A DNA stretch of 64,000 bases from Umezawaea beigongshangensis (GCF_016464305.1 NZ_JAEIOJ010000006.1:186001-250000), one strand, 5' to 3'. Numbered from the stretch's first letter, positions 49,839 through 59,900 are shown. Numbers and translations are program-made. Notes: a model not told the origin generated them from the sequence alone.

Positions 49839-51071
49839 TCAGGTCGTCTCGGCGAGCCGGCCGGTCAGGAAGGCGCGCTCGGCGTCGTTGCCGGTCAGCG
49901 CGATCGCGCGCTCGTAGGCCGCCGCGGCCTCGGTGGCGCGCCCCAGCCTGCGCAGCAGGTCGGCCTCGATCGCCGGCAGGTAGTGGTGACCGGCGAGCCC
50001 GCCCACCCGTTCGAGGTCCCGCACCTCGGCCAGCGCGGTGGCCGGACCGTGGACCACCGCGACCGCCACGGCCCGGTTGAGCGCGACCACCGGTGACGGC
50101 CACACCCTGCGCAGCTCGTCGTAGAGCAGCAGGATCTGCGCCCAGTCGGTGTCGGCGTAGGTCGGCGCGGACGCGTGCAGCGCGGCGATGGCGGCCTGGA
50201 GGGCGAACCTGCCGGGAGAACCGCCGCCCAGCGCGCTCAGGACGAGGTCGTGCGCCTCGGCGACGGCCTCCCGGTCCCAGGCCGAGCGGTCCTGCTCCTC
50301 CAGCAGCAGCAGGCGCCCGTCCGCGGTCGTGCGGGTGGCGCGTCGGGCGTGGTTGGCCAGCAGCAGGGCGAGCAGCCCCCGGACCTCGCGCTCGCCCGGC
50401 AGCAGCTCGTGCAGCACCCGTGCCAGGTCGAGCGCGCGTTCGGCGAGGTCGTTGCGCGTCAGCTCGGGCCCGGTCGGCGCGGTGTGCCCGGTGGTGAAGA
50501 GCAGGTGGATCGTGGTGAGGACCGCGTCCAGCCGGTCCAGCAGCTCGGCGGGCGCGGGCATCCGGAACGGGACGCCCGCGCCCGCGATCTTCTTCTTCGC
50601 CCTGGTGATCCGCGCCGCCATCGTCGTCTCGGGGACCAGGAACGCCTTCGCCACGTCCGGGGTCGCCACCCCGCACACCAGCCGCAGCGTGAGCGCGACC
50701 CGCGCCTCGGGAGCCAGCGCGGGGTGGCAGCACAGGAAGACCAGGCGCAGCCGGTCGTCGTGCACCACCGGGTCCACCGGGACGTCCGGGTCGGGCGCGG
50801 CCTCCGGTTCCACCAGCAGCGGCAGCTTCGAGCGCAGCGTCCTGGCCCTGCGCAGGGCGTCCAGCGCGTTGTGCCGGGCCGCGGTGGTGAGCCACGCGCC
50901 CGGCCTGGCCGGCACGCCGCCGCGCGCCCAGTCGGCGAGCGCGGCGGCGTAGGCGTCCTGGACGCACTCCTCGGCCAGGTCGAGGTCGCGCGTGACGCGC
51001 ACCGTCGCGGCGAGCACGGCGGCCCACTCGCGACGGTGCGCGTCGGCGACCGCGCGGCCGACCGCGGTCAC
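49839..51071 (-). CDS. ECF42-type RNA polymerase sigma factor with TPR-like tail
   Basis: A 410-residue sigma factor. Region 2 has DLDLAEECVQDAYAAALADW and region 4 has LTLRLVCGVATPDVAKAFLVPETTMAARITRAKKKI. A long C-terminal domain (about 180-410) of helical repeats follows, as in group ECF42, where it replaces the anti-sigma factor. GTG start at 51071 overlaps the stop of the DGPF gene by GTGA. This arrangement is the family's standard context. Confidence 0.93.
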   Translation of the reverse strand: MTAVGRAVADAHRREWAAVLAATVRVTRDLDLAEECVQDAYAAALADWARGGVPARPGAWLTTAARHNALDALRRARTLRSKLPLLVEPEAAPDPDVPVDPVVHDDRLRLVFLCCHPALAPEARVALTLRLVCGVATPDVAKAFLVPETTMAARITRAKKKIAGAGVPFRMPAPAELLDRLDAVLTTIHLLFTTGHTAPTGPELTRNDLAERALDLARVLHELLPGEREVRGLLALLLANHARRATRTTADGRLLLLEEQDRSAWDREAVAEAHDLVLSALGGGSPGRFALQAAIAALHASAPTYADTDWAQILLLYDELRRVWPSPVVALNRAVAVAVVHGPATALAEVRDLERVGGLAGHHYLPAIEADLLRRLGRATEAAAAYERAIALTGNDAERAFLTGRLAETT

Positions 51072-51403
51072 ACCGCGAGCAGCGGCCGCACCTCGACGGC
51101 GCCGTCCACGATCGGGAGCAGCTTGCCGACGGCGACGGCCTGGTCGAGATCGGCGGCCTCCACCACGAAGAAACCGGCGATCACCTCCCGGCTCTCCAGG
51201 AACGGGCCGTCGGTGACCAGACCGTCCCGGTGGATCGTCCGCGCGGCCGCGCTGGGTTGCAGCGCCTGCTCGTGGACGACCCGCACGCCCATCTCGGCGA
51301 TCTTCGCCCCGGCGGCGACGTTGGCCTCCATCACCTCGGGCGGGATGTCCGCGACACCGCCGGGAGTTTCCTTCTCGTAGATCAGGACCGCGTACTGCGG
51401 CAT
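51068..51403 (-). CDS. YCII/DGPF-domain protein, ECF42 partner
   Basis: A 111-residue protein. YAVLIYEKETPGG at the start and VTDGPFLESREVIAGFFVVEA in the middle define the DGPF subfamily of YCII. These small ferredoxin-like proteins are consistently encoded beside ECF42 sigma factors. Translational coupling with the sigma gene fits a regulatory partnership; the biochemical role is unknown. Confidence 0.9.
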   Translation of the reverse strand: MPQYAVLIYEKETPGGVADIPPEVMEANVAAGAKIAEMGVRVVHEQALQPSAAARTIHRDGLVTDGPFLESREVIAGFFVVEAADLDQAVAVGKLLPIVDGAVEVRPLLAV

Positions 51404-51425
51404 GGCCGGTTCCCCTCGCGTCCGC

Positions 51426-52052
51426 TCACCAGTTCCCGGTCTCCGGGCCCATCGCACCGTACTCGACCTTCCCGACGCGGACGTAGGTGCTGATCACGAC
51501 ACCGGTGCTCGACGTGGTGCTCTCGCGCAGCGCGAGACCGGTCGGCGCGGAGCCCCGGCCGAACAGCCTCTTGCCGGACCCGAGGACCACCGGGAAGACC
51601 AGCAGTTGGAACTCGTCGACGAGGTCGTGCGCCAGCAGGGTCTGGACCAGCTCGCCGCTGCCGTGGACCTGGATCTCGCCGTCACCGCTCCGCTTCAGCT
51701 CCGCGACCGCCTCGGCGACGTCACCGGTGAGCAGGGTCGAGTTCTGCCACGACACGGTGTCGAGCGTCCGCGAGGCGACGTGCTTGGGCATGCTGTTCAG
51801 CTTCGACCCCATGAGGTCCTCGGCCCCGGTCAGCGGCCAGCTCGCGGCGAAGACGTCGTAGGTCCTGCGTCCCAGCAGGAGCGCGTCGGCCCGGTCGACC
51901 GTGTCCGCCATCCGCCGCATCATCACCTCGTCGACGTGCGGCACGACCCAGCCCCCGTGCTCGAACCCGCCCTCGCGATCCTCGTCGCTGCCGCCCGGTC
52001 CCTGCACGACCCCGTCCAGGGACGTGAACGCGGTCACCATCAGTGTGCGCAC
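51426..52052 (-). CDS. Dihydrofolate reductase-like (RibD C-terminal) protein
   Basis: A 208-residue protein. TAFTSLDGVVQGPGG at the start, DALLLGRRTYDVFAASWP and EIQVHGSGELVQTLL are the landmarks of the RibD_C/DHFR-like family. Members reduce flavin or pterin precursors or unknown substrates with NADPH. GTG start at 52052 after GGAGGAAC. It lies upstream of the DGPF gene by 22 bases, so it may be the first gene of that operon and a candidate ECF42 target. Confidence 0.88.
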   Translation of the reverse strand: MRTLMVTAFTSLDGVVQGPGGSDEDREGGFEHGGWVVPHVDEVMMRRMADTVDRADALLLGRRTYDVFAASWPLTGAEDLMGSKLNSMPKHVASRTLDTVSWQNSTLLTGDVAEAVAELKRSGDGEIQVHGSGELVQTLLAHDLVDEFQLLVFPVVLGSGKRLFGRGSAPTGLALRESTTSSTGVVISTYVRVGKVEYGAMGPETGNW

Positions 52053-52200
52053 GTAGTTCCTCCGCTTCGAACCGCCCGCGGGCGCCGGTGGTGGCGCCCT
52101 CACCCAGTACGGCGAACGGAGCCGCCCCGAATCGACAGCACGCCCGGAAGTTCTGTCCGCGCGACGCGATCACGTGGTCGGAGGGGAGCGGCGCGAGACG

Positions 52201-53205
52201 TCAGAAGACGCCGCTGTAGGCGTTGAGCGCGGGCTGGCCGCCGAGGTGGGCGTACAGGACGGTGGAGTCCTTCGGAACGTCCCCGTTCCGCACGAGGTCG
52301 ACGAGCCCGGCCATGGACTTGCCCTCGTAGACGGGGTCGACGATCATCCCCTCCAGGCTCCCGCTGAGCCGGATCGCGTCCACCGTGGACCGCACGGGAA
52401 CGCCGTAGACGTCACCGGCCCAGCCCTCCAGCACGGTGATCTCGTCGTCGCGCAGGTCTCGGCCGAGGCCGATCAGCTCGGCGGTGCCACGAGCGATCTT
52501 CTCGACCCCGGCGCGGGTCTCGGCGAGCTTCGCCGAGGCGTCGATCCCCAGCACGCGGCGCGGCCGGTCCTGACCCGCGAACCCGGCGATCATGCCGGCC
52601 TGCGTGCTGCCGGTGACGCTGCACACCACGATCGTGTCGAAGAAGACGCCCAGCTCGCGCTCCTGCTGCTGCACCTCGCGGGCCCAGTTCGCGAAGCCGA
52701 GACCGCCGAGGCGGTGGTCGGACGCTCCGGCGGGGATCGCGTACGGCGTGCCTCCGGCGGCGCGGACCTCCTCCAGGGCCTGGCGCCAGCTGTCCTTGAC
52801 GCCGATGCCGAACCCGGCCCGCACCAGGCGCACGTCGGCGCCCATGATCCGGGAGAGCAGGATGTTGCCGACCTTGTCGTTGACCGCGTCCGGCCAGTCC
52901 ACCCAGCTCTCCTGGACCAGGACCGCCTTCAGGCCGGTCCTGGCGGCGACCGCGGCGACCTGCCGGGTGTGGTTGGACTGCACCCCGCCGATGGTGACCA
53001 GGGTGTCCGCGCCCGCGGCGAGGGCGTCGGGGACCAGGTACTCCAGCTTCCGGGTCTTGTTGCCGCCGAAGGCCAGGCCGCTGTTGCAGTCCTCGCGCTT
53101 GGCCCAGATCCGGGCGCCGCCGAGGTGGTCGCTGAGCCGGTCCAGCGGGTGAACGGGGCTGGGGCCGAACAGCAGGGGGTAGCGGTCGAAGTCGTCGAGG
53201 GACAT
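52201..53205 (-). CDS. acdS: 1-aminocyclopropane-1-carboxylate (ACC) deaminase
   Basis: A 334-residue PLP enzyme closely matching Pseudomonas AcdS. Lys50 in GGNKTRK binds PLP, Ser77 in GGVQSN is the nucleophile-type residue, and Glu294 (VYEGKS) and Leu321 ([13 protein letters not shown]) are the two residues that distinguish real ACC deaminases from D-cysteine desulfhydrases. It cleaves ACC to ammonia and 2-oxobutyrate, lowering plant ethylene. His79 replaces the Gln seen in Pseudomonas. It lies 15 bases from the GntR gene on the same strand. Confidence 0.92.
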   Translation of the reverse strand: MSLDDFDRYPLLFGPSPVHPLDRLSDHLGGARIWAKREDCNSGLAFGGNKTRKLEYLVPDALAAGADTLVTIGGVQSNHTRQVAAVAARTGLKAVLVQESWVDWPDAVNDKVGNILLSRIMGADVRLVRAGFGIGVKDSWRQALEEVRAAGGTPYAIPAGASDHRLGGLGFANWAREVQQQERELGVFFDTIVVCSVTGSTQAGMIAGFAGQDRPRRVLGIDASAKLAETRAGVEKIARGTAELIGLGRDLRDDEITVLEGWAGDVYGVPVRSTVDAIRLSGSLEGMIVDPVYEGKSMAGLVDLVRNGDVPKDSTVLYAHLGGQPALNAYSGVF

Positions 53206-53220
53206 CTGCGGCTCCTGAGA

Positions 53221-53898
53221 TCAGTCGTGCGGCTGGTCGTCGGGCAACGCGTCGATCAGGTGCACCAGCGTCTGCCAGTTGGCGCGGGTGGCGGCCACCG
53301 CTCCCGCGACGTCCCCGGCCTCGCACAGCGCGATGATCCGGTCGTGCTGCGCGACCGAACCGCGACCGCTCAGCGAGGAGAAGCGCAGCCGCTCCAACCG
53401 GCGCAGCACCGGGGTGAACTGGTCGAGGACCGTGCGGACGGCGTGGTTGGCGCAGGCGGTGACCGCGACGCCGTGGAAGTCGTCGTCGGCGGTGATCGCC
53501 GCGTCGACGTCGTCGCGGCGCAGCGCGTCGGCGAAGCGCGCGTTGGCCTCCCGCATGGCGTCGAGGTCGGCGGTGGACAGGACGGGCACCGCCTCCCGCA
53601 CGGCCAGCTCGTGCACGGCGGCCGTCACCGACTGCGCGTCCCGGACGGCGCGGACGTCCAGGGGGCTGACCATGGTGTAGCGGCCGGGTTTCGTCCGCAC
53701 CAGGCCGGTCTGCTCCAGGCGCATCAACGCCTCGCGGACGGGTGTGCGGCTGACACCCAGCCACGCCACCAGGTCGCTCTCGTTGAGGCGCTCACCGGGG
53801 GCGAGCGTGCCGTCGACGATCGCGTCCCGGATCGCCCGGTGGGCGTCCTCCCGCAGGAGCGACCGGGACACGAGGCCCCGGCTCTGAGGTACTGGCAT
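53221..53898 (-). CDS. GntR/FCD-family regulator of acdS
   Basis: A 225-residue regulator. The GntR helix-turn-helix has AIVDGTLAPGERLNESDLVAWLGVSRTPVREALMRLEQTGLV. The FCD domain has metal-binding-like His in DDDFHGVAV and QHDRIIAL. These typically sense amino or organic acids, so ACC or its product is a plausible effector. The ATG at 53898 has no ribosome site and begins inside a palindrome, so the start may be a downstream GTG or the mRNA leaderless. Confidence 0.88.
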   Translation of the reverse strand: MPVPQSRGLVSRSLLREDAHRAIRDAIVDGTLAPGERLNESDLVAWLGVSRTPVREALMRLEQTGLVRTKPGRYTMVSPLDVRAVRDAQSVTAAVHELAVREAVPVLSTADLDAMREANARFADALRRDDVDAAITADDDFHGVAVTACANHAVRTVLDQFTPVLRRLERLRFSSLSGRGSVAQHDRIIALCEAGDVAGAVAATRANWQTLVHLIDALPDDQPHD

Positions 53899-53911
53899 GC
53901 AATATATTGCA
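53898..53911. promoter_or_regulatory. GntR operator
   Basis: TGCAATATATTGCA is a perfect 14-bp palindrome in an otherwise GC-rich region. It overlaps the GntR start codon and lies upstream of both GntR and acdS, an ideal autoregulatory operator. Confidence 0.8.
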
Positions 53912-53980
53912 CTCTGGATCACGGGCGGTGTCAAGGGTGAGCGCGGATCTGCTCGGCCGTGCTGCGGCCCCGCACGACGG

Positions 53981-54026
53981 CGAGAGCCTCCGTCCGGGGT
54001 CCGCGGACCCCGGACGGAGGCTCTCG
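53981..54026. terminator. 46-bp perfect palindrome, terminator
   Basis: The sequence 53981-54026 is a perfect inverted repeat with 23-bp arms and no loop bases (centre CCGCGG). It lies 5 bases past the beta-helix gene stop and before the GntR gene, so it probably ends transcription from the 54-62 kb block. Confidence 0.8.
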
Positions 54027-54031
54027 ACCGG

Positions 54032-55000
54032 CTACAGCCGTGCCCGGCCCCGCATCGCGGCGGAGGCGTCGGCTCGGGCGAGCCGCTCCTCGGCCCGCTG
54101 CACCGCCGTGCCCCGGACGCTCTCGGCGGCGGCCGCCCCGGCCGCGTCCGCCACCGAGTGGTCGCCGACGATCCCGCCGCGGACCCTGCTGCTGGCGGCG
54201 ATCTCGGCCACCGGGGCGTTCGCGGTCAGCTCCAGCTTGCCGTTGACGATGGTGTCGTCCAGCGTCGTGCGGCCGGTGGTGTTCGAGATGCTCACGTCCC
54301 TGGCGAAGTAGCCGCCGGAGGCGCAGCTGTCGAGGCCGCCGTTCGGGCCGAGCTGGACGCCGCCGAGGTTGCCGGCGAACGTCGTCCTGCCCTGCACCGC
54401 GCTGCCGCACACGACGCTGCCGTTCGTGTTGTTCAGCACCGACAGCGTTCCGTCCACGAAGGTGTCGTGCAGATCGGTGAAGTGGGCGCCGCTGGTGCTG
54501 ACGTTGCCGGTGACCTCGCTGTCGGACACGCTGATCTCGCCGACACCGGCGGTGACGTTCCCGTCGATCCTCGTGCCCTGCTCGGCGAACAGGAAGCCCT
54601 CGACCGCGGCCGAGCCCCTCGGCTCGACGACCACGCCGCCGGTGTCGGTGTTCTTCAGGAAGACGCCGAACCCGCCCGCCGCCAGCGTGACGCCGCCGTC
54701 GACCCGCGTGTCGGTCGCGTCGAGGTACCCGTCGGAGGCGACTCTGATCTCCCCGCCGACCCTGCCGTTCCTGACCACGAGGTTGCCGCCGTCGGCCACC
54801 CGCACGTTGCCCGTGACGGTCGTGCCCTGCAACGAGCACGACTCGCCCGCTGGCACGAGCAGGTCGCTGGGGACCGTGACGGCCCCGCCGTTGCCCACGC
54901 AGTGCATCACCAGGTCGGCGTGCGCGCCCGGCGCGCACAGCACGGACGCGGTGACGACGGCGCCCAGGATCGCGAGCGCGGAAGCGGTCCGTCGAGCCAT
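54032..55000 (-). CDS. Secreted beta-helix-like protein
   Basis: A 322-residue exported protein. Signal peptide about 1-28. The body is a series of short strands with repeating V-x-G-x-V and D-x-V-x-G patterns (GNVRVADGGNLVVRNGRVGG, GNVTAGVGEISVSDSEVTGNVS), as in right-handed beta-helices or polymer-forming domains. Four Cys fit disulfides. No catalytic residues stand out. It could be a surface scaffold. It is the last gene of the minus-strand secreted block. Confidence 0.75.
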   Translation of the reverse strand: MARRTASALAILGAVVTASVLCAPGAHADLVMHCVGNGGAVTVPSDLLVPAGESCSLQGTTVTGNVRVADGGNLVVRNGRVGGEIRVASDGYLDATDTRVDGGVTLAAGGFGVFLKNTDTGGVVVEPRGSAAVEGFLFAEQGTRIDGNVTAGVGEISVSDSEVTGNVSTSGAHFTDLHDTFVDGTLSVLNNTNGSVVCGSAVQGRTTFAGNLGGVQLGPNGGLDSCASGGYFARDVSISNTTGRTTLDDTIVNGKLELTANAPVAEIAASSRVRGGIVGDHSVADAAGAAAAESVRGTAVQRAEERLARADASAAMRGRARL

Positions 55001-55038
55001 CTGAGTTCTCCCTGCTGCTGTGACGAAAGGACGTGGCA

Positions 55039-56856
55039 CTACTTGCCGATGTCGGACCGCGACGCCGCGCGAACGACGACGCCCTGCTCCCGGCGGGTCA
55101 GCACCTCGCTGGCCACCAGGTCGTCGGTGACGAGTTCGACGTGCCGGACGAACGCCCCGTGGTCGGGGTACTCGCCGTGCTGGTTCAGCAGATCGCTGAT
55201 GGTGCAGCCGTTTCCGGTGTGCGCGTTGGCGATCCCGGTGTCGTCGGTGCCGATGATCACCGTGTCGCGGGTGTCGGAGTCGGGACAGGCGTCCTCGCCC
55301 GCGTCGACCACCGCGAACGACACGGACTTCTCCGCCGCGGTGTTCCCGGCGTCGTCGGTGGCCCGGTACCGGACGGTGTGCGGACCGGCCGCACCCACCA
55401 CGAGCGCCGCCGAGTGCGTGGTCCACGCGCCGCCGTCCAGGGCGTGCTCGACGAGCGTCACGCCGGACCCGGTGTCCGTCGCGGTGATCGTCACCGTGGC
55501 GCTGTCCAGGTAGTCGCCGTTCGGGTTCCTGCTGCCCGACACGGTCGCGGACGTCGTGGGCGGGGTGGTGTCGGCGGGTTGTGCCGCGACGACGGAGAAG
55601 CGGGTCGTGCCCTCGGCGGAGACGTTGCCCGCGTTGTCGGTCGCGCGGTGGTGGATCGCGTGCGATCCGGTGGTGGTGACGTCGAACGGCGCGGTGTAGG
55701 AGGTCCAGGGGCCGCCGTCGAGCTGGTGTTCGACGGTCTTGACGCCGGAGCCCGTGTCGGTGGCGGTGATCGTGACGGTGGCCCTCCCGACGTAGGCGCC
55801 GGTGGCGTCCTGCGTTCCGGAGACCGCGGCGGTGACCGTGGGCGGGGTGGTGTCGGCGGGTTGTGCCGCGACGACGGAGAAGTGGGTCATGCCCTCGGCG
55901 GAGACGTTGCCCGCGTTGTCGGTCGCGCGGTGGTGGATCATGTGCGATCCGGTGGTGGTGACGTCGAACGGCGCGGTGTAGGAGGTCCAGGGGCCGCCGT
56001 CGAGCTGGTGTTCGACGGTCTTGACGCCGGAGCCCGTGTCGGTGGCGGTGATCGTGACGGTGGCCCTCCCGACGTAGGCGCCGCTGGCGTCCTGCGTGCC
56101 GGAGACCGCCGCGGTGACGGTCGGCGGGGTCGTGTCGCCCGGCGCCTCCACCACCGTGAACGACACCGAACCGACCTCGGACGCGTTCCCCGCCGCGTCG
56201 GTCGCCCGGTACCGCACCGTGTGCTCGCCGAGCGCCGTCACCTGGAAAGGACCGGTGTACGGCTGGAACTCGCCGCCGTCGATCCCGTGCTCGACGCTCG
56301 CCACGCCCGATCCGGAGTCCGAGGCGGTCACGGTCACCGTGGCGCTGCCGAGGTGGTCGCCGTTCGCGTCCTGGGGCCCGGAGACCGCGGCCGCGACCGT
56401 CGGCGCGGTGGTGTCCTCACCACCGCCGCCGCTCGTCACCGTGAACTCGCCGGACATCGTGCCGTGGCCGGGGATCGCGCAGAAGTAGCGGTACTTGCCG
56501 GGTGTCAGCGCGACCACGGCCTCGTGCCGCCCGTTCTGCACGTCGAACGGGTTGGCCAGGACGTCCAGGTCCACGTCGTGGTTGTAACCCGGCGTCGACG
56601 TGTCGAACGTGAGGGTGTGCGGCATCCCCGTCGTGTTGCCGGTGGCCTCGCTGTTCTCCCAGACGATCGTCGTCTCGCCCGCGGTGGCCGTGGTGGGCGC
56701 GGACTTGTAGCGGGTGATGTCGTTGTCCGCGGTCCAGGTCAGCACCTGGGCCAGCACCCCCGCGGAGGCGGTCGGCGGTGCCGGGAGCGGGACGACGGCG
56801 GTCAGCGACGCCAGCAGGAGGGCCGCCGCGGCACCGGTGATCAGACGTCGGAACAT
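55039..56856 (-). CDS. Secreted cupredoxin with OmpL47-type repeats and shared C-terminal module
   Basis: A 605-residue exported protein. Signal peptide about 1-32; cupredoxin about 34-142 with type-1 copper ligands His80 (MPHTL), Cys126, His131 and Met134 (FCAIPGHGTM); then four Ig-like OmpL47-type repeats (about 148-518), the two central ones nearly identical; then a module of about 75 residues (527-605) also present in the 1325-residue neighbour. The copper site suggests electron transfer to or from the oxidases next door. It lies 38 bases upstream of the beta-helix gene on the same strand. Confidence 0.85.
   Translation of the reverse strand: MFRRLITGAAAALLLASLTAVVPLPAPPTASAGVLAQVLTWTADNDITRYKSAPTTATAGETTIVWENSEATGNTTGMPHTLTFDTSTPGYNHDVDLDVLANPFDVQNGRHEAVVALTPGKYRYFCAIPGHGTMSGEFTVTSGGGGEDTTAPTVAAAVSGPQDANGDHLGSATVTVTASDSGSGVASVEHGIDGGEFQPYTGPFQVTALGEHTVRYRATDAAGNASEVGSVSFTVVEAPGDTTPPTVTAAVSGTQDASGAYVGRATVTITATDTGSGVKTVEHQLDGGPWTSYTAPFDVTTTGSHMIHHRATDNAGNVSAEGMTHFSVVAAQPADTTPPTVTAAVSGTQDATGAYVGRATVTITATDTGSGVKTVEHQLDGGPWTSYTAPFDVTTTGSHAIHHRATDNAGNVSAEGTTRFSVVAAQPADTTPPTTSATVSGSRNPNGDYLDSATVTITATDTGSGVTLVEHALDGGAWTTHSAALVVGAAGPHTVRYRATDDAGNTAAEKSVSFAVVDAGEDACPDSDTRDTVIIGTDDTGIANAHTGNGCTISDLLNQHGEYPDHGAFVRHVELVTDDLVASEVLTRREQGVVVRAASRSDIGK
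55573..56136 (-). repeat. Tandem 282-bp near-identical repeat inside the cupredoxin gene
   Basis: Two 94-codon units (55573-55854 and 55855-56136) differ at only four residues. Such identity points to recent duplication or gene conversion; repeat number may vary between strains. Confidence 0.9.
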
Positions 56857-56923
56857 GCTGCACCTTTCGTGGAGCGCGGTGGCCGGTCGGTGCGCGTCGC
56901 CGCGCACCGACCGGCCGAGGCGG

Positions 56924-59900
56924 TTACAGCGACCGCACCCGGATGTTGCGGAAATCCATCACGTCGCTGGTTCCGTGGTTCTGCAGACCCAGGAAGCCGC
57001 TGGCGAACTGACGCAGGTCCGTCGGCGGGTCACCCGCCCTGGAGGACTGCTTGCCGGGCGTGTTGTCGAACTCGTTGATCACGACGCCGTCGCGGACGAT
57101 CGTGTAGTGCTGGCCGACCACCCGGACCTCGTAGTCGTTCCACTCGCCCTTCGGCGGCACGGGCGAACCGGGCGCCCCGACCGGGTCGAAGTTGTAGATC
57201 GAGCCGGTCTTCTGCGGTTCGCCCGTCGTGCCGTCGTAGAGCTGGACCTCGTGGCCGCAGAAGATCGCGACCCACGCCGGTGACGTCCGCGCCGAGCCCA
57301 CGGTCCCGCAGCTGTCCGGTGGACGCTGCTCCAGCGGGGTGCGCGGGTCCGGGAACCTGGTGAACACGCCGCTGTTGGCGTTCGTGCCCTCCGGTGACGA
57401 GTCCCGGAACTGGAGCTTCACCGAGAAGTCGCCGAACTCCTTCTTCGAGTACCACAGCATCCCCAGCCCGCCGGAGGAGCGCAGCGAGCCGTCCGGCTGG
57501 ATCGAGAACGATCCGCCGGGGGCCTGCGTCCAGCCGCGCAGCGACTCGGCCGTGCCGTCGAAGACCGGTTCGTACCCGGTGTTGCCGGGACCGCCGACGT
57601 CCGTCCCCGCCGCCGTGCGGACCAGGGCGGTCTGCTCGCGGCCGGTGATCGTGCCGTCGCGCTGCAACTGATCGGCGACCGCGGTGACGTGGCGGACGAA
57701 CGCGCCGTGGTCGGACCACGGGCTCTCGTCGTCGATCAGGTCGTTGATCGTGCAGCCACCGCCGACGTCCTCGTTCGCCACGCCCGAGTCCGCGTCACCC
57801 GTCCACACGGTGTCCCGGTCGTCGGGAACAGCGCAGCCGACGGTCACCGCGTGCGGCACGACCTGCGTCTCACCGTCGGCGTAGGTCACGGTGAGCGTCG
57901 CGCTGTACTCACCGGTCCTGGCGTAGGTGTGCCGCGGGTCGGCCTCGGTCGACGACGTCCCGTCGCCGAAGTCCCAGCGGTGGGACGCACCACCCGACCT
58001 CGACCCGGTGAAGGCCACGGTCAGCGGCTTGTTCTGCACGGCGGTGGAGGTCGCGGCCGGCGCCGGGGTCGGTGCGCCGCCCCGGTAGGCAACCCGGATC
58101 AGCTTCTGGTTGGGGTGCAGCGTGAAGAACCCGCCGCCGTAGTCGAGCAGGTAGAGCGCGCCGTCCGCGCCGAACTTCGCGTCCATCCAGCTCTGGAGCT
58201 TGTCGTCGCCGTTGCCGCCGGGCACGATCGCGCGCAGCGACTCGGCGAAGGCCGGGGGAGCGGCCTGCGGAACACCGGCCGGGTCGACGGTCACCGCGAT
58301 GCGGTTGGTCGAGCTGGACTGGTCGCCGATGAACCACTTGTCGTCCCAGTGCTCCGGCCAGGCGACACCGCTGGCGGTGTTCACCAGTTCGCGGTGGTAG
58401 GTCGGGCCGGTCATCACGGCCTGGCCGCCACCGGTCAGGTAGGGCTGGGTGTAGGTGGCCTCGGCCGCCACGTACGACGGGATCCCGCTGCCGTCCGGGC
58501 GCTCCGGGAAGACGGGACCGCCGCCGCCCGGCGAGTACCAGATCATGTTGTTCTTCACCGGCGGCAGGTCGACCAGGCCGGTGTTGCGCGGCGAGGTGTT
58601 CTTCGGCGCGTCGCAGTCGTACCAGCCCGTCAGCACGGTGGCGTCGGTGTCGCTGCGGTCGCGGTAGGGCTGCTTGTTGCCCATGCAGTAGGGCCAGCCG
58701 TGGTTCCCCGCCTCGGTGATGATCGTCGCGGTCTCGTACTTCGCCGGGCCGAGGGTCGGGCTCGGCGAGTTCGCGTCCGGGCCGACCCACGCGGCGGTCA
58801 GCCACTGCGTGACCGGGTCGACCTGGAGACGGGAGATGTTGCGCACGCCCATCACGTAGATCTCGGCGCGGGTCTTCGCCGTGCCGGGCGGGAACAGGTT
58901 GCCCTCGGGGATCGTGTAGGTGCCGTCCGGCTCCGGGTGGATTCGGATGATCTTGCCGTTGAGGTCGTTGGTGTTGCCGGAGGTGCGGCGGGCGTCCTGG
59001 AAGGACAGTCCCTCCCACTCGGCGGTCCAGTTGTTGCCGGAGTAGCCGTCCGACCCCTGGGAGGAGTTGCTGTCACCGGAGCCGACGTAGAGGTTGCCCT
59101 TCGCGTCGAACGCCATGCCGCCGCCCGCGTGGCAGCAGCTGTGCTGCTGGACCTCCCACTGGAGCAGGTCCTTCCGCGTGGACGGGTCGATCGTCTCCGT
59201 GGTCCGGTCGTAGGTCAGCCGGGAGACGGTCCGCTTGCCAGTCCGCTTCTCCCGGTCGACGGTGTCGTGCGGCATCCAGTAGACGAACAGGTGGCCGTTC
59301 TCGCCGAACTCCGGGTCGGGAACGATGCCGAGCAGGCCCTCCTCGTTCTTGACCAGCTCGGAGCCACTGCCCCGGTTGCCCATCACGGGCAGCGTCGCCA
59401 GCAGCTTCACCTGCTTCGTCTCGGGGTCGAACTGGTGGATCGTGCCGCAGCCGAGGCCGACCTCCGGGTCGGTCCAGGCGACGACCGGACCGCTCGGGCA
59501 GGCCGCCTTGCCCACGTAGAAGACCGTGCCGTCGTCGGCGACGGTCAGGCCGTGCGGTTCGCCGATCTGGTCGAGCTGACCGGTCTTGTTGGCCGAGGTC
59601 AGCCGTTCGACCCGGTAGTTCGCCGCGATGGTGGCCTGGCAGTCGCCGCGCACCACCCCGGTCGTCCACTTCAGCGCGCCGGTGAGGTGGCTGCGGAAGG
59701 CGTCCTCGCCGTAGCTGCCCTCGGTGTGGCCCATGGCGGTGTAGAAGGACCGGCCGCCCTGGTAGTCGTGGCACCAGGAGACCGGGTGGAACGGGCCGTT
59801 GGCGCCGGGGCCGGGGTCGTAGTGCCGTTCCTCGACCTGGGCGACCGTGTGCACCGTGCCGACCGGGTTCGGGCTCCAGTTGTACCAGCGGTCCGAGCGG

